The notes below the pieces were generated by a model. That model was not told the origin of the DNA and ran no database searches. It saw nothing but the letters and a program-made list of their open reading frames with translations. This document shows, in pieces, positions 1 through 7,910 of a stretch of DNA of 64,000 nucleotides. Numbering within the stretch: the first letter of the stretch is position 1; every line of letters starts with the position of its first letter. The stretch spans positions 1 to 64,000 of the forward strand of contig JAITVD010000066.1 of the NCBI GenBank assembly GCA_031285965.1, written 5' to 3'. Source of the DNA: Azoarcus sp. (lineage in GTDB: Bacteria > Pseudomonadota > Gammaproteobacteria > Burkholderiales > Rhodocyclaceae). The position numbers and the translations under genes were made by a program.

Positions 1-750
1 GCCTCAGCGGCGCGGCGCGAGGCGGCATGGGCGGAGGCGGAGTCCATTCACGCGGAAGATGCCGCAATGTGCGCGGCCATCGGCTCGCACGGCTCACGGC
101 TGCTTCGCGCCCTGCCCACGCGCAAAGGGCGGGGCTTGCGGGTGATGACCCATTGCAACGCGGGATGGCTGGCGACGGCGGGGATGGGAACGGCACTTGC
201 GCCGATTTACGCGGCTCACGCCGAAGGGCTGAAGGTGGAAGTTTTCGTTTCCGAAACCCGCCCGCGCAACCAGGGCTTGCTGACGGCATGGGAACTGGCC
301 GCCGCCGGGGTCGGGCATACGCTGATGGCCGACAATGCCGCCGGGCTGCTGCTCATGCGCGGCGAAGCGGACGCGGTGATTGTGGGCGCGGACCGCGTCG
401 CGGCGAATGGCGACACCGCGAACAAAGTAGGCACTTATTTGAAGGCGCTGGCGGCGCATGCGGCGGGCGTGCCGTTTTATGTTGCCGCGCCCGCGTCGAC
501 GTTCGATGCGGGAACGCCCAGCGGGGAAGCCATTCCGGTGGAGGAGCGGGCGGCGGAAGAAGTGCTGTTCGTCGACGGCGCGGACGAAGAAGGCTTGCCG
601 GGGCGCTTGAGGCTGGCACCAAAAGGCACACGCGCAGTGAATCCGGCGTTCGATGTCACCCCCGCGAGCCTCATTTCCGGCTTCATCACCGAGCGGGGCG
701 TGATTGGGGCGGGGGAATTGGGTGATTTTTTGCGGAGCCGTCAGGCATGA
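1..750 (+). CDS. mtnA: S-methyl-5-thioribose-1-phosphate isomerase, 5' end cut by window
   Basis: Isomerises 5-methylthioribose-1-phosphate to the ribulose form in the cytoplasm during recycling of methylthioadenosine. The reading frame is open from base 1, so the N-terminus lies outside the window and the ATG at 67 in the ORF track is internal. The family's active-site cysteine lies in THCNAGW and the catalytic aspartate in VGADRVAANGDTANK, followed by the typical APKGTRAVNPAFDVTP segment. The stop overlaps the start of the next gene by 4 nt, so the two are translationally coupled. Confidence is high because both catalytic blocks are present. Confidence 0.95.
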   Translation, partial: ASAARREAAWAEAESIHAEDAAMCAAIGSHGSRLLRALPTRKGRGLRVMTHCNAGWLATAGMGTALAPIYAAHAEGLKVEVFVSETRPRNQGLLTAWELAAAGVGHTLMADNAAGLLLMRGEADAVIVGADRVAANGDTANKVGTYLKALAAHAAGVPFYVAAPASTFDAGTPSGEAIPVEERAAEEVLFVDGADEEGLPGRLRLAPKGTRAVNPAFDVTPASLISGFITERGVIGAGELGDFLRSRQA

Positions 751-1418
751 GCAAGGAAACAAGCAAAGACGCGCTGGCGGATGAACTGCTGGCGACAACG
801 CGCGCCCTGAAAGCGCATCGCCTCAATACCGGCGCGTCGGGCAACGCGAGCGCCCGCTGCGATGGCGGCTTTCTCGTCACGCCGTCCGGCTTGCCGCCGG
901 AACAGTGCGCTGCCGCAGATATGGTCTGGATGGGGATGGACGGCGTTAGCGACGGGCGGCTCGCGCCTTCCACGGAATGGCGGATTCATCGGGACATTTA
1001 CGCGGACATCCCTGACGCGGGGGCGGTTATTCATGCCCATTCGCCGTTTGCCACGGCGCTGGCATGCCAGCGTGCGGATATTCCGCCGTTCCATTACATG
1101 ATTGCGCTCTTTGGCGGCGATAGCGTGCGCTGCGCGGCGTATGCGACCTTCGGCACGGAGGCGCTGTCAAAGAACGCGCTGGCGGCACTCGCCGGACGCA
1201 ATGCCTGCCTGCTCGCCAACCACGGCATGCTGGCCTATGGGCGTGACCTTGCGCACGCGCGCGCTCAGGCGGTTGAGCTTGAGGCGTTGTGCGAGCAATA
1301 CTGGCGCGCTCGCCAGCCGGTTCCGCCAGTGCTGCTGTCCGAAAAGGACATGGCGGACGCGCTGGAATGCTTTCGTCATTACGGCGGGCGCGGATTGAAA
1401 CAACAATCATCAAATTAG
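747..1418 (+). CDS. Class II aldolase, probable 5-methylthioribulose/5-deoxyribulose-1-phosphate aldolase
   Basis: A 223-residue class II aldolase/adducin-family protein with the metal-binding HAHSPFA block near the middle and a second histidine in NHGMLAYG. By sequence alone it could be annotated as fuculose-1-phosphate aldolase (FucA-like) or as the dehydratase MtnB. The 4-nt overlap with mtnA suggests it takes the MtnA product. In the known DHAP shunt (MtnK or MtnP, MtnA, Ald2) such an aldolase splits methylthioribulose-1-phosphate to DHAP and a methylthio-acetaldehyde. The substrate is inferred from context only. No MtnC, MtnD or MtnE gene follows, which favours an aldolase over the dehydratase. 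Confidence 0.8.
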   Translation: MSKETSKDALADELLATTRALKAHRLNTGASGNASARCDGGFLVTPSGLPPEQCAAADMVWMGMDGVSDGRLAPSTEWRIHRDIYADIPDAGAVIHAHSPFATALACQRADIPPFHYMIALFGGDSVRCAAYATFGTEALSKNALAALAGRNACLLANHGMLAYGRDLAHARAQAVELEALCEQYWRARQPVPPVLLSEKDMADALECFRHYGGRGLKQQSSN

Positions 1419-1428
1419 GAGAATTTTC

Positions 1429-1932
1429 ATGTCATTTCCGCGTTTGCCTTTGCGTCTGTATTTCTTTGCCCTGTTCGCGCTGTGCGCGGGCGAAGTCTGT
1501 TTCGGCGCTATCTACCTGCAAGGGATGCTGGGCATTGAACCCTGCCCGATGTGCATCATGCAGCGTTACGCGCTCTTGGGCGTGGGCATCGTCGCTCTGG
1601 CGGGGGCGCTCCACAACCGCGCTGGCATCCTTTACGGGGCGCTCGTGACGCTCGTCGCGCTGGCGGGTGGTGGCGTCGCGGCGCGGCAAAGCTGGCTGCA
1701 ACTCTACCCGCCCAACACCATGAGCTGCGGCCCCGGCCTTGAATTTATGCTGCAAAGTTTCCCGCTGACCGAAGTTTTGCCGAAGCTCTTTCGGGGCGAA
1801 GGCGATTGCAGCGCCGTCGACTGGACGCTTTTCGGGCTGTCCATTGCCAATTGGGGGCTGATTACGTTTGTCGCCATCGCAATCGTGACGCCTTGGGTGG
1901 TTTGGTTGGCTCGCCGCACAGGGCGCGGCTGA
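1429..1932 (+). CDS. dsbB: Disulfide bond formation protein B
   Basis: Inner-membrane quinone reductase that reoxidises periplasmic DsbA. The 167 residues contain four hydrophobic helices. The first periplasmic loop carries the CPMC redox pair (EPCPMCIMQR). The second pair is split between MSCGPG and EGDCSAV, as expected for the family. The start has a good ribosome-binding site (taggag, 7 nt before ATG). It follows the aldolase by 10 nt and may be cotranscribed with it, without an obvious functional link. Confidence 0.95.
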   Translation: MSFPRLPLRLYFFALFALCAGEVCFGAIYLQGMLGIEPCPMCIMQRYALLGVGIVALAGALHNRAGILYGALVTLVALAGGGVAARQSWLQLYPPNTMSCGPGLEFMLQSFPLTEVLPKLFRGEGDCSAVDWTLFGLSIANWGLITFVAIAIVTPWVVWLARRTGRG

Positions 1933-2162
1933 GATTTTTTGAGAGATGGAACCGATGGCGGGTTGCTTGTGGGCTGAATAAGTACTCTGTTTTTCAGGGC
2001 TACCGCTGTAGCAGCTCCGCTTCATGGCGTTCGCCCACTCGTGTCCAGGGCAAAATTTGTATCTATATAAAATGCACTCACCATAAAAAAATACATAGAG
2101 TGTTTGTTATCTGGCATAGTAAGGCTAGTTGATTAAAACCATAGGCACGAGGGGAGTGAAAA

Positions 2163-3590
2163 ATGTTCTGGGGAAAACCTAAGCCGCTAAAGCCGCACAA
2201 AGTTCCATACGCTTACCCAACGGATTCTGTACTTTTCGGGGGCGCTAAATGGAAATATGTCCCCTACGAAGAAGGAGCCATGCCCCTCCTCACAGAACAG
2301 ACCGTTTCCCTGGACGGCGGTGAATGGGGCGAGGTTCAGCCGCCCAAAGCGCCTCCCCCGCCTACCCTCTCGGAGCTTGAGAAGATTCCGCCCGAGAAAA
2401 TAACTCATAAACAATTTTTGCAGTTATCAGAACTGCTTGCAGCAGAAAAGAAGGCAGAAACAGCAGAGCAAGACAAAGCTAAAAAAGAAGCAGAGGATAT
2501 AGCGAATGGCGTTCGTCCCGAAGGAATAGAAGTTAAACAAGAACTTCCGGTCTTTGACCTTCAGGATATTGTTCTTGCGATGGAAGCAATGGGGTGGCCT
2601 ATTGCGGCCAAAATAATTAAACGCTGGTTTGAGCAGCCTGCGTATAAATGGGAATATATAAGAAATCCATATCCAAATCCAAATGGACCTCGTTATCTTG
2701 ATGACCCGAGGCGTTCTCATCCTGTCGATAGTACATCCATTACATTAGATTGGGTATTAAAATTTGGAAACAATAAAAAGAAAGTCAATGAATTGATAAA
2801 TGTGTCTATTCATGATGCCCAACCTAGACTACGTAATCTTATTAAACAGAAATGTGAGGATCAGATAAAGAAGCAGTTGGAAGAAGACCCAAGAAAATTG
2901 AAAATGTTAAAAGGGTTCACTACATCTAGCGAGTTGGGAGACCTGCAAGCGTTTCACAGGGCATGGCAGGTAACTTACATTAATAATGCGGACTACCTGG
3001 CGACATCAAAACCGCTGAAGCCCGATGAACTCACGGCAATTGCCGGAAATTTTGCGTTCTATGTAGCAATAGGGGCGGTTCAGGTCACTGCCCCAAAGAA
3101 TCTGGTTTATGATAATGAAAGGAGGTTGAAGCGGTGGTGCTATGAACCGACTATCCATTTGACCCATATTTATGTTTATTTTATGGATTTCTACAACTTT
3201 ACAGACCACCCGGAAGAGATGAAATCTCAATACCTTGGTCACTGGAATAAATATGGTGTCATTATAACGGTACTTGGTGGATTTTCGGAATTTGATCGGA
3301 AATATCTAGGGTTATTTAGAGGTCACTTAGGTGATGCCCCTGTAGAAAGAAGAGTCCCCAGCATAGACCTCCCGGTAAGCGTGCGAGGGGAGAGGGTTGT
3401 TTACTCAACAAAAGCAGTGTACTGGCCAGTTTTTAATTCAACTTTTGACGCATGGAGAGCCAGGCACAAGAGAGGTCAAGACTGCGTAATCTTCACTCAA
3501 CCCAAATTATATAAATTAAAAAAGCCAATAGTATGGAGGGCAGAAAATGTGCATGGGGAATGGGAGGGGATTCATGAAAACAATATTTAA
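2163..3590 (+). CDS. DUF6402-like protein, putative secreted effector
   Basis: A 475-residue protein in an AT-rich island unlike its GC-rich neighbours. The first 75 residues are proline-rich, residues about 85-115 are charged and coiled-coil-like (AEKKAETAEQDKAKKEAE), and the rest is a globular domain. Blocks such as FDLQDIVLAMEAMGWPIAAK, TLDWVLKFGN and QYLGHWNKYGV resemble my memory of the DUF6402 family, which is often found near type VI secretion genes. No search was possible. There is no signal peptide or membrane segment. The start is supported by aggggag 7 nt before ATG. The last 17 bases overlap the next gene, and the 3' end is part of the downstream duplication. An effector role is inferred from the repeated membrane-protein genes behind it. 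Confidence 0.6.
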   Translation: MFWGKPKPLKPHKVPYAYPTDSVLFGGAKWKYVPYEEGAMPLLTEQTVSLDGGEWGEVQPPKAPPPPTLSELEKIPPEKITHKQFLQLSELLAAEKKAETAEQDKAKKEAEDIANGVRPEGIEVKQELPVFDLQDIVLAMEAMGWPIAAKIIKRWFEQPAYKWEYIRNPYPNPNGPRYLDDPRRSHPVDSTSITLDWVLKFGNNKKKVNELINVSIHDAQPRLRNLIKQKCEDQIKKQLEEDPRKLKMLKGFTTSSELGDLQAFHRAWQVTYINNADYLATSKPLKPDELTAIAGNFAFYVAIGAVQVTAPKNLVYDNERRLKRWCYEPTIHLTHIYVYFMDFYNFTDHPEEMKSQYLGHWNKYGVIITVLGGFSEFDRKYLGLFRGHLGDAPVERRVPSIDLPVSVRGERVVYSTKAVYWPVFNSTFDAWRARHKRGQDCVIFTQPKLYKLKKPIVWRAENVHGEWEGIHENNI

Positions 3591-4431
3591 GATGCCAGCA
3601 GACACAGACTATTCTTTTCTCCTTCCTCCCAGTGACCCGAACGCTGGGAAATTTACAAGAAAGAATAGAGTTGATTTATATCGAACCTTGTTGGGTTCAA
3701 TGATACGCATTGTTCTGTCAGCAATGATATGGGGTATCTTATGGATTCCTAGTATTTTAATATTTATGGCTCTTGGGGTGGTTGTTTCTTTAAAAATACC
3801 TGTTTTTTCAATAATTTTCATAGGTTTATTAGAGAATTTTTCCGCCATATTTATTTGTTGCTGGATTTTCTACCAAATTAGAAAAGTTTGGAAAAGAGCA
3901 AATCGAGACTGGAGGTTTTCAATAGTGATATGGCGAAACTTTTTGTTGGCTCCTCTTGGTATTTTTTTGCTGGTTTATATTCCATTTACAATTCACCACA
4001 TATTGACAGTTCCTGTAAAGGAACTTTCAGGATACAGTGGTTATGCTTTTTGTGAATACTTTACAAATAAAATGGAAGGAGGATGGAGAGAGTTTCAAGG
4101 GAAAAAGTATAAATTACAGATGTGTGGAAGTGCAATTTATGAACCTGCATATCGTGTAAATGCTGTAGGGCATAAAATCAGATTGGCGGTATTTGATGAA
4201 TCTGGTGATCTTAGAGCACTGGGGTATTTCACGACTGAACACGAGAATTATTTTCCTATAGAAATTTCAGAAAATTCCATAGAATACGGAGACTGGGCTG
4301 ATTCAGACAACGATAGAATCATCAAAATGCCTCCATCCAAACTTGAATGGATTCGCGCCCGCTTGCCTTTTATTAAATATGATTTTCTCGATAGCTTGGA
4401 AAATTTCCGTCAATATATAAAATTAAACTAA
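3574..4431 (+). CDS. Membrane protein, putative immunity protein, copy 1
   Basis: A 285-residue protein starting MKTIFKMPADTDYSFLLPP. I chose the ATG at 3574 because gggagggg lies just upstream. The longer frame from 3547 would start inside the previous gene. Three to four hydrophobic segments (residues about 40-65, 70-100, 115-140) are followed by a soluble domain of about 140 residues, probably periplasmic, with two cysteines (YAFCEYF, LQMCGS) and the end block IIKMPPSKLEWIRARLP. The block RLAVFDESGDLRALGYF recalls proteins I have seen beside type VI effectors. It overlaps the upstream gene by 17 nt and is followed by a near-identical copy. An immunity role is inference. Confidence 0.7.
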   Translation: MKTIFKMPADTDYSFLLPPSDPNAGKFTRKNRVDLYRTLLGSMIRIVLSAMIWGILWIPSILIFMALGVVVSLKIPVFSIIFIGLLENFSAIFICCWIFYQIRKVWKRANRDWRFSIVIWRNFLLAPLGIFLLVYIPFTIHHILTVPVKELSGYSGYAFCEYFTNKMEGGWREFQGKKYKLQMCGSAIYEPAYRVNAVGHKIRLAVFDESGDLRALGYFTTEHENYFPIEISENSIEYGDWADSDNDRIIKMPPSKLEWIRARLPFIKYDFLDSLENFRQYIKLN

Positions 4432-4485
4432 AAAAGCCAATAGTATGGAGGGCAGAAAATATGTATGGGGAATGGGAGGGGATTC

Positions 4486-5328
4486 ATGAAAACAATATTT
4501 AAGATGCCAGCAGACACAGACTATTCTTTTCTCCTTCCTCCCCGTGACCCTGACGCTGGAAAATTTACGAGGAAGAATAAAGTCGATTTATATCGAACCT
4601 TGCTGGGTTCAATGATACGCATTGCTCTGTCAGCAATGATATGGGGTATCTTATGGGCTCCTAGTTTTTTAATACTTGCAGCCCTTATAATAATTGCTTT
4701 TTCAATAATACCGTTTTCCCCAACAATCTTCATGGGTTTACTAGAAAAATTTTCTACTATATATATTGGTTGCTGGATTTTCTACCAAATTAGAAAAGTT
4801 TGGAAAAGAGCAAGTCAGGACTGGAGGTTTTCAATAGTGATATGGCGAAATTTTTTGTTGGCTCCGTTTGGTATTTTTTTGCTGGTTTATATTCCATTTG
4901 CAATTCACCACATATTGACAGTTCCTGTAAAGGAACTGTCAGCATATGGTGGTGATGGTTATGGTTATGCTTTTTGTGAATACTTTACAAATAAAATGGA
5001 AGGGGGATGGAGAGAGTTCCAAGGGGAAAAATATAAGTTACAAATGTGTGGAAGTTCAATTTATGAACCTGCATATCGTGTAAATGCTGTAGGGCATAAA
5101 ATCAGATTGGCGGTATTTGATGAATCTGGTGATCTCAGAGCACTGGGGTATTTCACGACAGAACACGAGAATTATTTTCCAGTTGAAATTTCAGAAACTT
5201 CAATAGAATTGGGATATGATTCAGAAAAGAGAATCATCAAAATGCCTCCATCCAAACTTGAGTGGATTCGCGCCCGTTTGCCTTCTATTAAATATAATTT
5301 GTTTGATAGGCTGGAAAATTTACGTTGA
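4486..5328 (+). CDS. Membrane protein, putative immunity protein, copy 2
   Basis: A 280-residue paralogue of the preceding gene with the same start context (gggaggggattcATG) and the same layout of membrane segments and C-terminal soluble domain. The copies are nearly identical in the N-terminal 50 residues and in the soluble domain. They differ most in the first two membrane helices (ILAALIIIAFSIIPFSPTIF here) and in the loop after the last helix, where this copy has a few extra residues (AYGGDGYG). Divergence concentrated in exposed or membrane parts fits an immunity gene diversifying after duplication, but that is inference. Confidence 0.7.
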   Translation: MKTIFKMPADTDYSFLLPPRDPDAGKFTRKNKVDLYRTLLGSMIRIALSAMIWGILWAPSFLILAALIIIAFSIIPFSPTIFMGLLEKFSTIYIGCWIFYQIRKVWKRASQDWRFSIVIWRNFLLAPFGIFLLVYIPFAIHHILTVPVKELSAYGGDGYGYAFCEYFTNKMEGGWREFQGEKYKLQMCGSSIYEPAYRVNAVGHKIRLAVFDESGDLRALGYFTTEHENYFPVEISETSIELGYDSEKRIIKMPPSKLEWIRARLPSIKYNLFDRLENLR

Positions 5329-5402
5329 TAGACATAAAATGAAACTAGAAATACAAATAGTATGGAGGGCAGAAAATATGTATGGGGAATGGGAGGGTAT
5401 TC

Positions 5403-5555
5403 ATGAAAACAATATTTAAGATGCCAGCAGACACAGACTATTCTTTTCTCCTTCCTCCCCGTGACCCGAACGCTGGAAAATTTACGAGGAATAATAAAGT
5501 TGATTTATATCGAACCTTGTTAAGTTCGATGATTAAGTTTGCAACCCAGTTTTAA
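5403..5555 (+). pseudogene. Truncated third copy of the putative immunity gene
   Basis: Starts with the same ribosome-binding site and MKTIFKMPADTDYSFLLPP as copies 1 and 2. After about 43 codons the similarity ends and the frame stops after 50 residues (…SSMIKFATQF). All membrane helices and the soluble domain are lost, so it is most likely a decayed remnant marking the end of a former longer array. It was below the length cut-off of the ORF track. Confidence 0.75.
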
Positions 5556-6042
5556 TTTTTTTGATTGAATAAAAAAATGACCGTATTTTGCTGAAAAAAT
5601 ATGCCATACGCATGTTTGAGCGAGGATAGGCGCAGGCATCTGGTTCCGGCGCGTCTGCGTTCGCTCCTGACCGATTTGCGGGTTCCTCCGAGCAGCGTCT
5701 TTGTGCAGACGGGGGACTTATAAATTGCTCGGAGGCACATCTAAGTAGCTCTGAGTGTCTTTTAATTAGCTCTGAGCTACATCTAAGTCGCTCTGAGGCA
5801 CTTAAAAGTTCTTCGGAGCTATTTCTTTGCTGCAAAAAGCATCAAAGAAGTGGCTCGCAGCGGGCGCGGGCAGCTTCCCCCGCCCGCCCGATTCCGCTTC
5901 CCCGCCTGCGCTATCATTCGCCCCTCGTTGGGCGGCGTCGCTGCGCGCAGAGGGATAAAGGCGTACAGTTCCGCCCCTGATCCGTGTTCCCCGAACGCAG
6001 GCACGTTTTTTCGCAAATTTTTGGGACAGCAAAGGAAAACGC
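5556..6042. other. Intergenic region between the island and trpD
   Basis: 487 bases without a convincing gene. The left part is AT-rich and continues the island. Around 5727-5831 lies a 21-bp tandem repeat. From about 5840 the sequence returns to high GC and ends with the trpD ribosome-binding site (aaagga, about 7 nt before ATG). Short frames on both strands (for example 5850-6101 plus, 5802-6044 minus) show no recognisable protein and overlap each other. The expected trpE/trpG genes are not here. Confidence 0.6.
5727..5831. repeat. Degenerate 21-bp tandem repeat, five units
   Basis: Units start at 5727, 5748, 5769, 5790 and 5811 with the core gctctgag. Because 21 is a multiple of three, the minus-strand frame (5533-5835) reads a seven-residue repeat of the type ELLRCAS / ERLRCSS / ELIKRHS. 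This could be coding (heptad coiled coil) or simply a DNA repeat. Nothing else in that frame looks like a known protein. Confidence 0.65.
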
Positions 6043-7077
6043 ATGATTACGCCGCAAGAAGCCCTTCAGCGCACCATCGAGCATCGCGAAATTTTTTATG
6101 ACGAGATGCTCGATTTGATGCGGCAGATTATGGCGGGGGAAGTTTCTCCGGTCATGTCCGCCGCTATCCTCGTCGGCTTGCGGGTGAAGAAGGAAACCAT
6201 CGGGGAGATTGCCGCTGCCGCGACCGTGCTGCGCGAAATGGCGGTCAAGGTGAACGTGCCGCCGCCTACCGAGAACTTCATCGACATCGTCGGGACGGGC
6301 GGTGACGGCTCGCATACTTTCAACATTTCCACCGCCAGTTCCTTCGTCATCGCCGCTGCCGGGGCGCGTGTGGCAAAACATGGCAATCGCGGCGTGTCCT
6401 CAAAATCCGGCGCGGCGGATGCCATCGAGGCGCTGGGGGGCTGCCTTGAATTCGGGCCGGAGCAGGTGGCGGGCTGCATCGCCAATACTGGGCTGGGCTT
6501 CATGTTCGCCCCCAATTTCCACGGCGCGATGAAAAACGTCGCCCCCGTGCGGCGCGAGATGGGCGTGCGCACCATTTTCAATATCCTCGGGCCGCTCATC
6601 AATCCGGCGGACGCGCCCAACGCGCTTATTGGGGTGTTCCACCCCGACCTCGTGGGCATCCTCGTGCGGGTCATGGAGCGGCTGGGCGGCAAGCATGTCG
6701 TGGTGGTGCACGGGCAGGACGGCGTGGACGAAATCAGTTTGGGCGCTTCGACGCTGGTCGGGGAACTGAAGGACGGCAAAATTTCCGAGTACAGCATCCA
6801 TCCAGAGGATTTCGGCATCCGCATGATGGCTACCCGCAACCTCAAAGTCGAAACGGCGGAGCAGTCCGTCGCCATGCTGCGCGGCGTGCTGGACAACCAG
6901 CTAGGTCCCGCCCGTGACATCGTGGCTTTTAATTCCGGCGTGGCGCTTTATGCTGCCAACGTGGCGGGCAGCATTGCGGATGGTATTGCCCGCGCCAGCG
7001 CGGCGCTGGCTTCTGGCGCGGCCAAGGCAAAGATGGAAGAATTCGTGCGTTATAACCAAAGCGTCAAAGGCATGTGA
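6043..7077 (+). CDS. trpD: Anthranilate phosphoribosyltransferase
   Basis: Second step of tryptophan synthesis: transfers phosphoribose from PRPP to anthranilate. At 344 residues it is full length. The PRPP site [14 protein letters not shown] is near residue 85, followed by the anthranilate and phosphate-binding blocks [15 protein letters not shown] and [15 protein letters not shown], with the metal site DGVDEISL near 227. It is followed without a gap by trpC. The usual upstream partners trpE and trpG are absent, the space being occupied by the island. Confidence 0.97.
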   Translation: MITPQEALQRTIEHREIFYDEMLDLMRQIMAGEVSPVMSAAILVGLRVKKETIGEIAAAATVLREMAVKVNVPPPTENFIDIVGTGGDGSHTFNISTASSFVIAAAGARVAKHGNRGVSSKSGAADAIEALGGCLEFGPEQVAGCIANTGLGFMFAPNFHGAMKNVAPVRREMGVRTIFNILGPLINPADAPNALIGVFHPDLVGILVRVMERLGGKHVVVVHGQDGVDEISLGASTLVGELKDGKISEYSIHPEDFGIRMMATRNLKVETAEQSVAMLRGVLDNQLGPARDIVAFNSGVALYAANVAGSIADGIARASAALASGAAKAKMEEFVRYNQSVKGM

Positions 7078-7869
7078 ATGGGCAACATCCTGCAAGAAAT
7101 CCTCATGGTCAAAGTCCGTGAAATCACGACGGCGCATGTGCATCTGCCGTTGGTGGAAATGCAGGCGCGGGCGCGGGAAGCCGCGCCAGCCCGCGATTTT
7201 GCCGCCGCCCTCCGATGCCGCGTAGAGAACAGCCAGCCTGCGGTGATTGCCGAAGTCAAAAAAGCCAGCCCGTCAAAAGGGCTGATCCGCGCGGATTTCC
7301 AGCCCGCCGAAATCGCCGCCAGCTATGCCGTCAATGGGGCGGCTTGCCTGTCCGTGCTGACGGACGAGACTTTTTTTCAGGGTTCCGCAGACGCGCTGAA
7401 AGCGGCTCGCATCGCCAGCAACATTCCTGTTCTGCGCAAAGATTTTTTGATTGATTCCTATCAGGTGTTCGAGTCGCGTGTGATGGGCGCGGATGCCATC
7501 CTGCTCATCGTCGCCGCACTTGATGACGCGCAGATGCAGGAGTTTGCTGGCATCGCGCATGAACTGGGCATGGCGGTGCTCGTCGAATCCCACAACGCCG
7601 CCGAGCTTGAACGCGCCCTGAAACTGGATACGCCGCTCATCGGCATCAACAACCGCAATCTCTCCTCGTTCGAGGTGTCGCTGGAAACCACGCTGGAACT
7701 GCGGGCGAACATTCCCTCTGACCGCATCGTTGTGACTGAAAGCGGCATTGCCACAAAAGAGGACGTGGCGGTGATGCGTTCGGCGGGCGTCCATGCCTTC
7801 CTCGTGGGCGAAGCCTTCATGCGGGCGGATGAGCCGGGGCAGGCGATGGCGGAACTGTTCGCCCTGTAG
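7078..7869 (+). CDS. trpC: Indole-3-glycerol phosphate synthase
   Basis: Closes the indole ring from carboxyphenylaminodeoxyribulose phosphate. The 263-residue (βα)8 barrel carries the catalytic blocks [11 protein letters not shown] near residue 58, [11 protein letters not shown] near 121, GINNRNL near 183 and TESGI near 221. The ATG at 7078 directly follows the trpD stop codon and gives the typical N-terminus MGNILQEIL. This makes it preferable to the internal MVKV start. It is translationally coupled to trpD. Confidence 0.97.
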   Translation: MGNILQEILMVKVREITTAHVHLPLVEMQARAREAAPARDFAAALRCRVENSQPAVIAEVKKASPSKGLIRADFQPAEIAASYAVNGAACLSVLTDETFFQGSADALKAARIASNIPVLRKDFLIDSYQVFESRVMGADAILLIVAALDDAQMQEFAGIAHELGMAVLVESHNAAELERALKLDTPLIGINNRNLSSFEVSLETTLELRANIPSDRIVVTESGIATKEDVAVMRSAGVHAFLVGEAFMRADEPGQAMAELFAL

Positions 7870-7910
7870 GGCGCAGGGCGGCGGAAGCGTTCAATTGGGC
7901 GAGCCAGACA

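Larger units (their letters stand above)
3512..5534 (+). repeat. Tandem duplication covering the 3' end of the effector-like gene plus the membrane protein gene
   Basis: Three direct copies begin near 3512, 4423 and 5343. Each starts with sequence matching the last coding bases of the 475-aa gene (atagtatggagggcagaaaa), continues through the shared ribosome-binding site and into the membrane protein. Copies 1 and 2 are about 0.9 kb. Copy 3 ends at about 5534. In copies 2 and 3 the duplicated tail still reads WRAEN(M)YGEWEGIHENNI in the effector frame, with no gene in front of it. Confidence 0.85.

Noticed and set aside
5216-5419. 67-aa plus-strand ORF ending in the repeated GEWEGIHENNI tail
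   Set aside because: It reads through immunity copy 2 in another frame and the orphan tail; no ribosome-binding site. It is an effect of the duplication.
5727-5831. 21-bp repeats as a CRISPR array
   Set aside because: Units are directly adjacent and degenerate, with no spacers and no cas genes.
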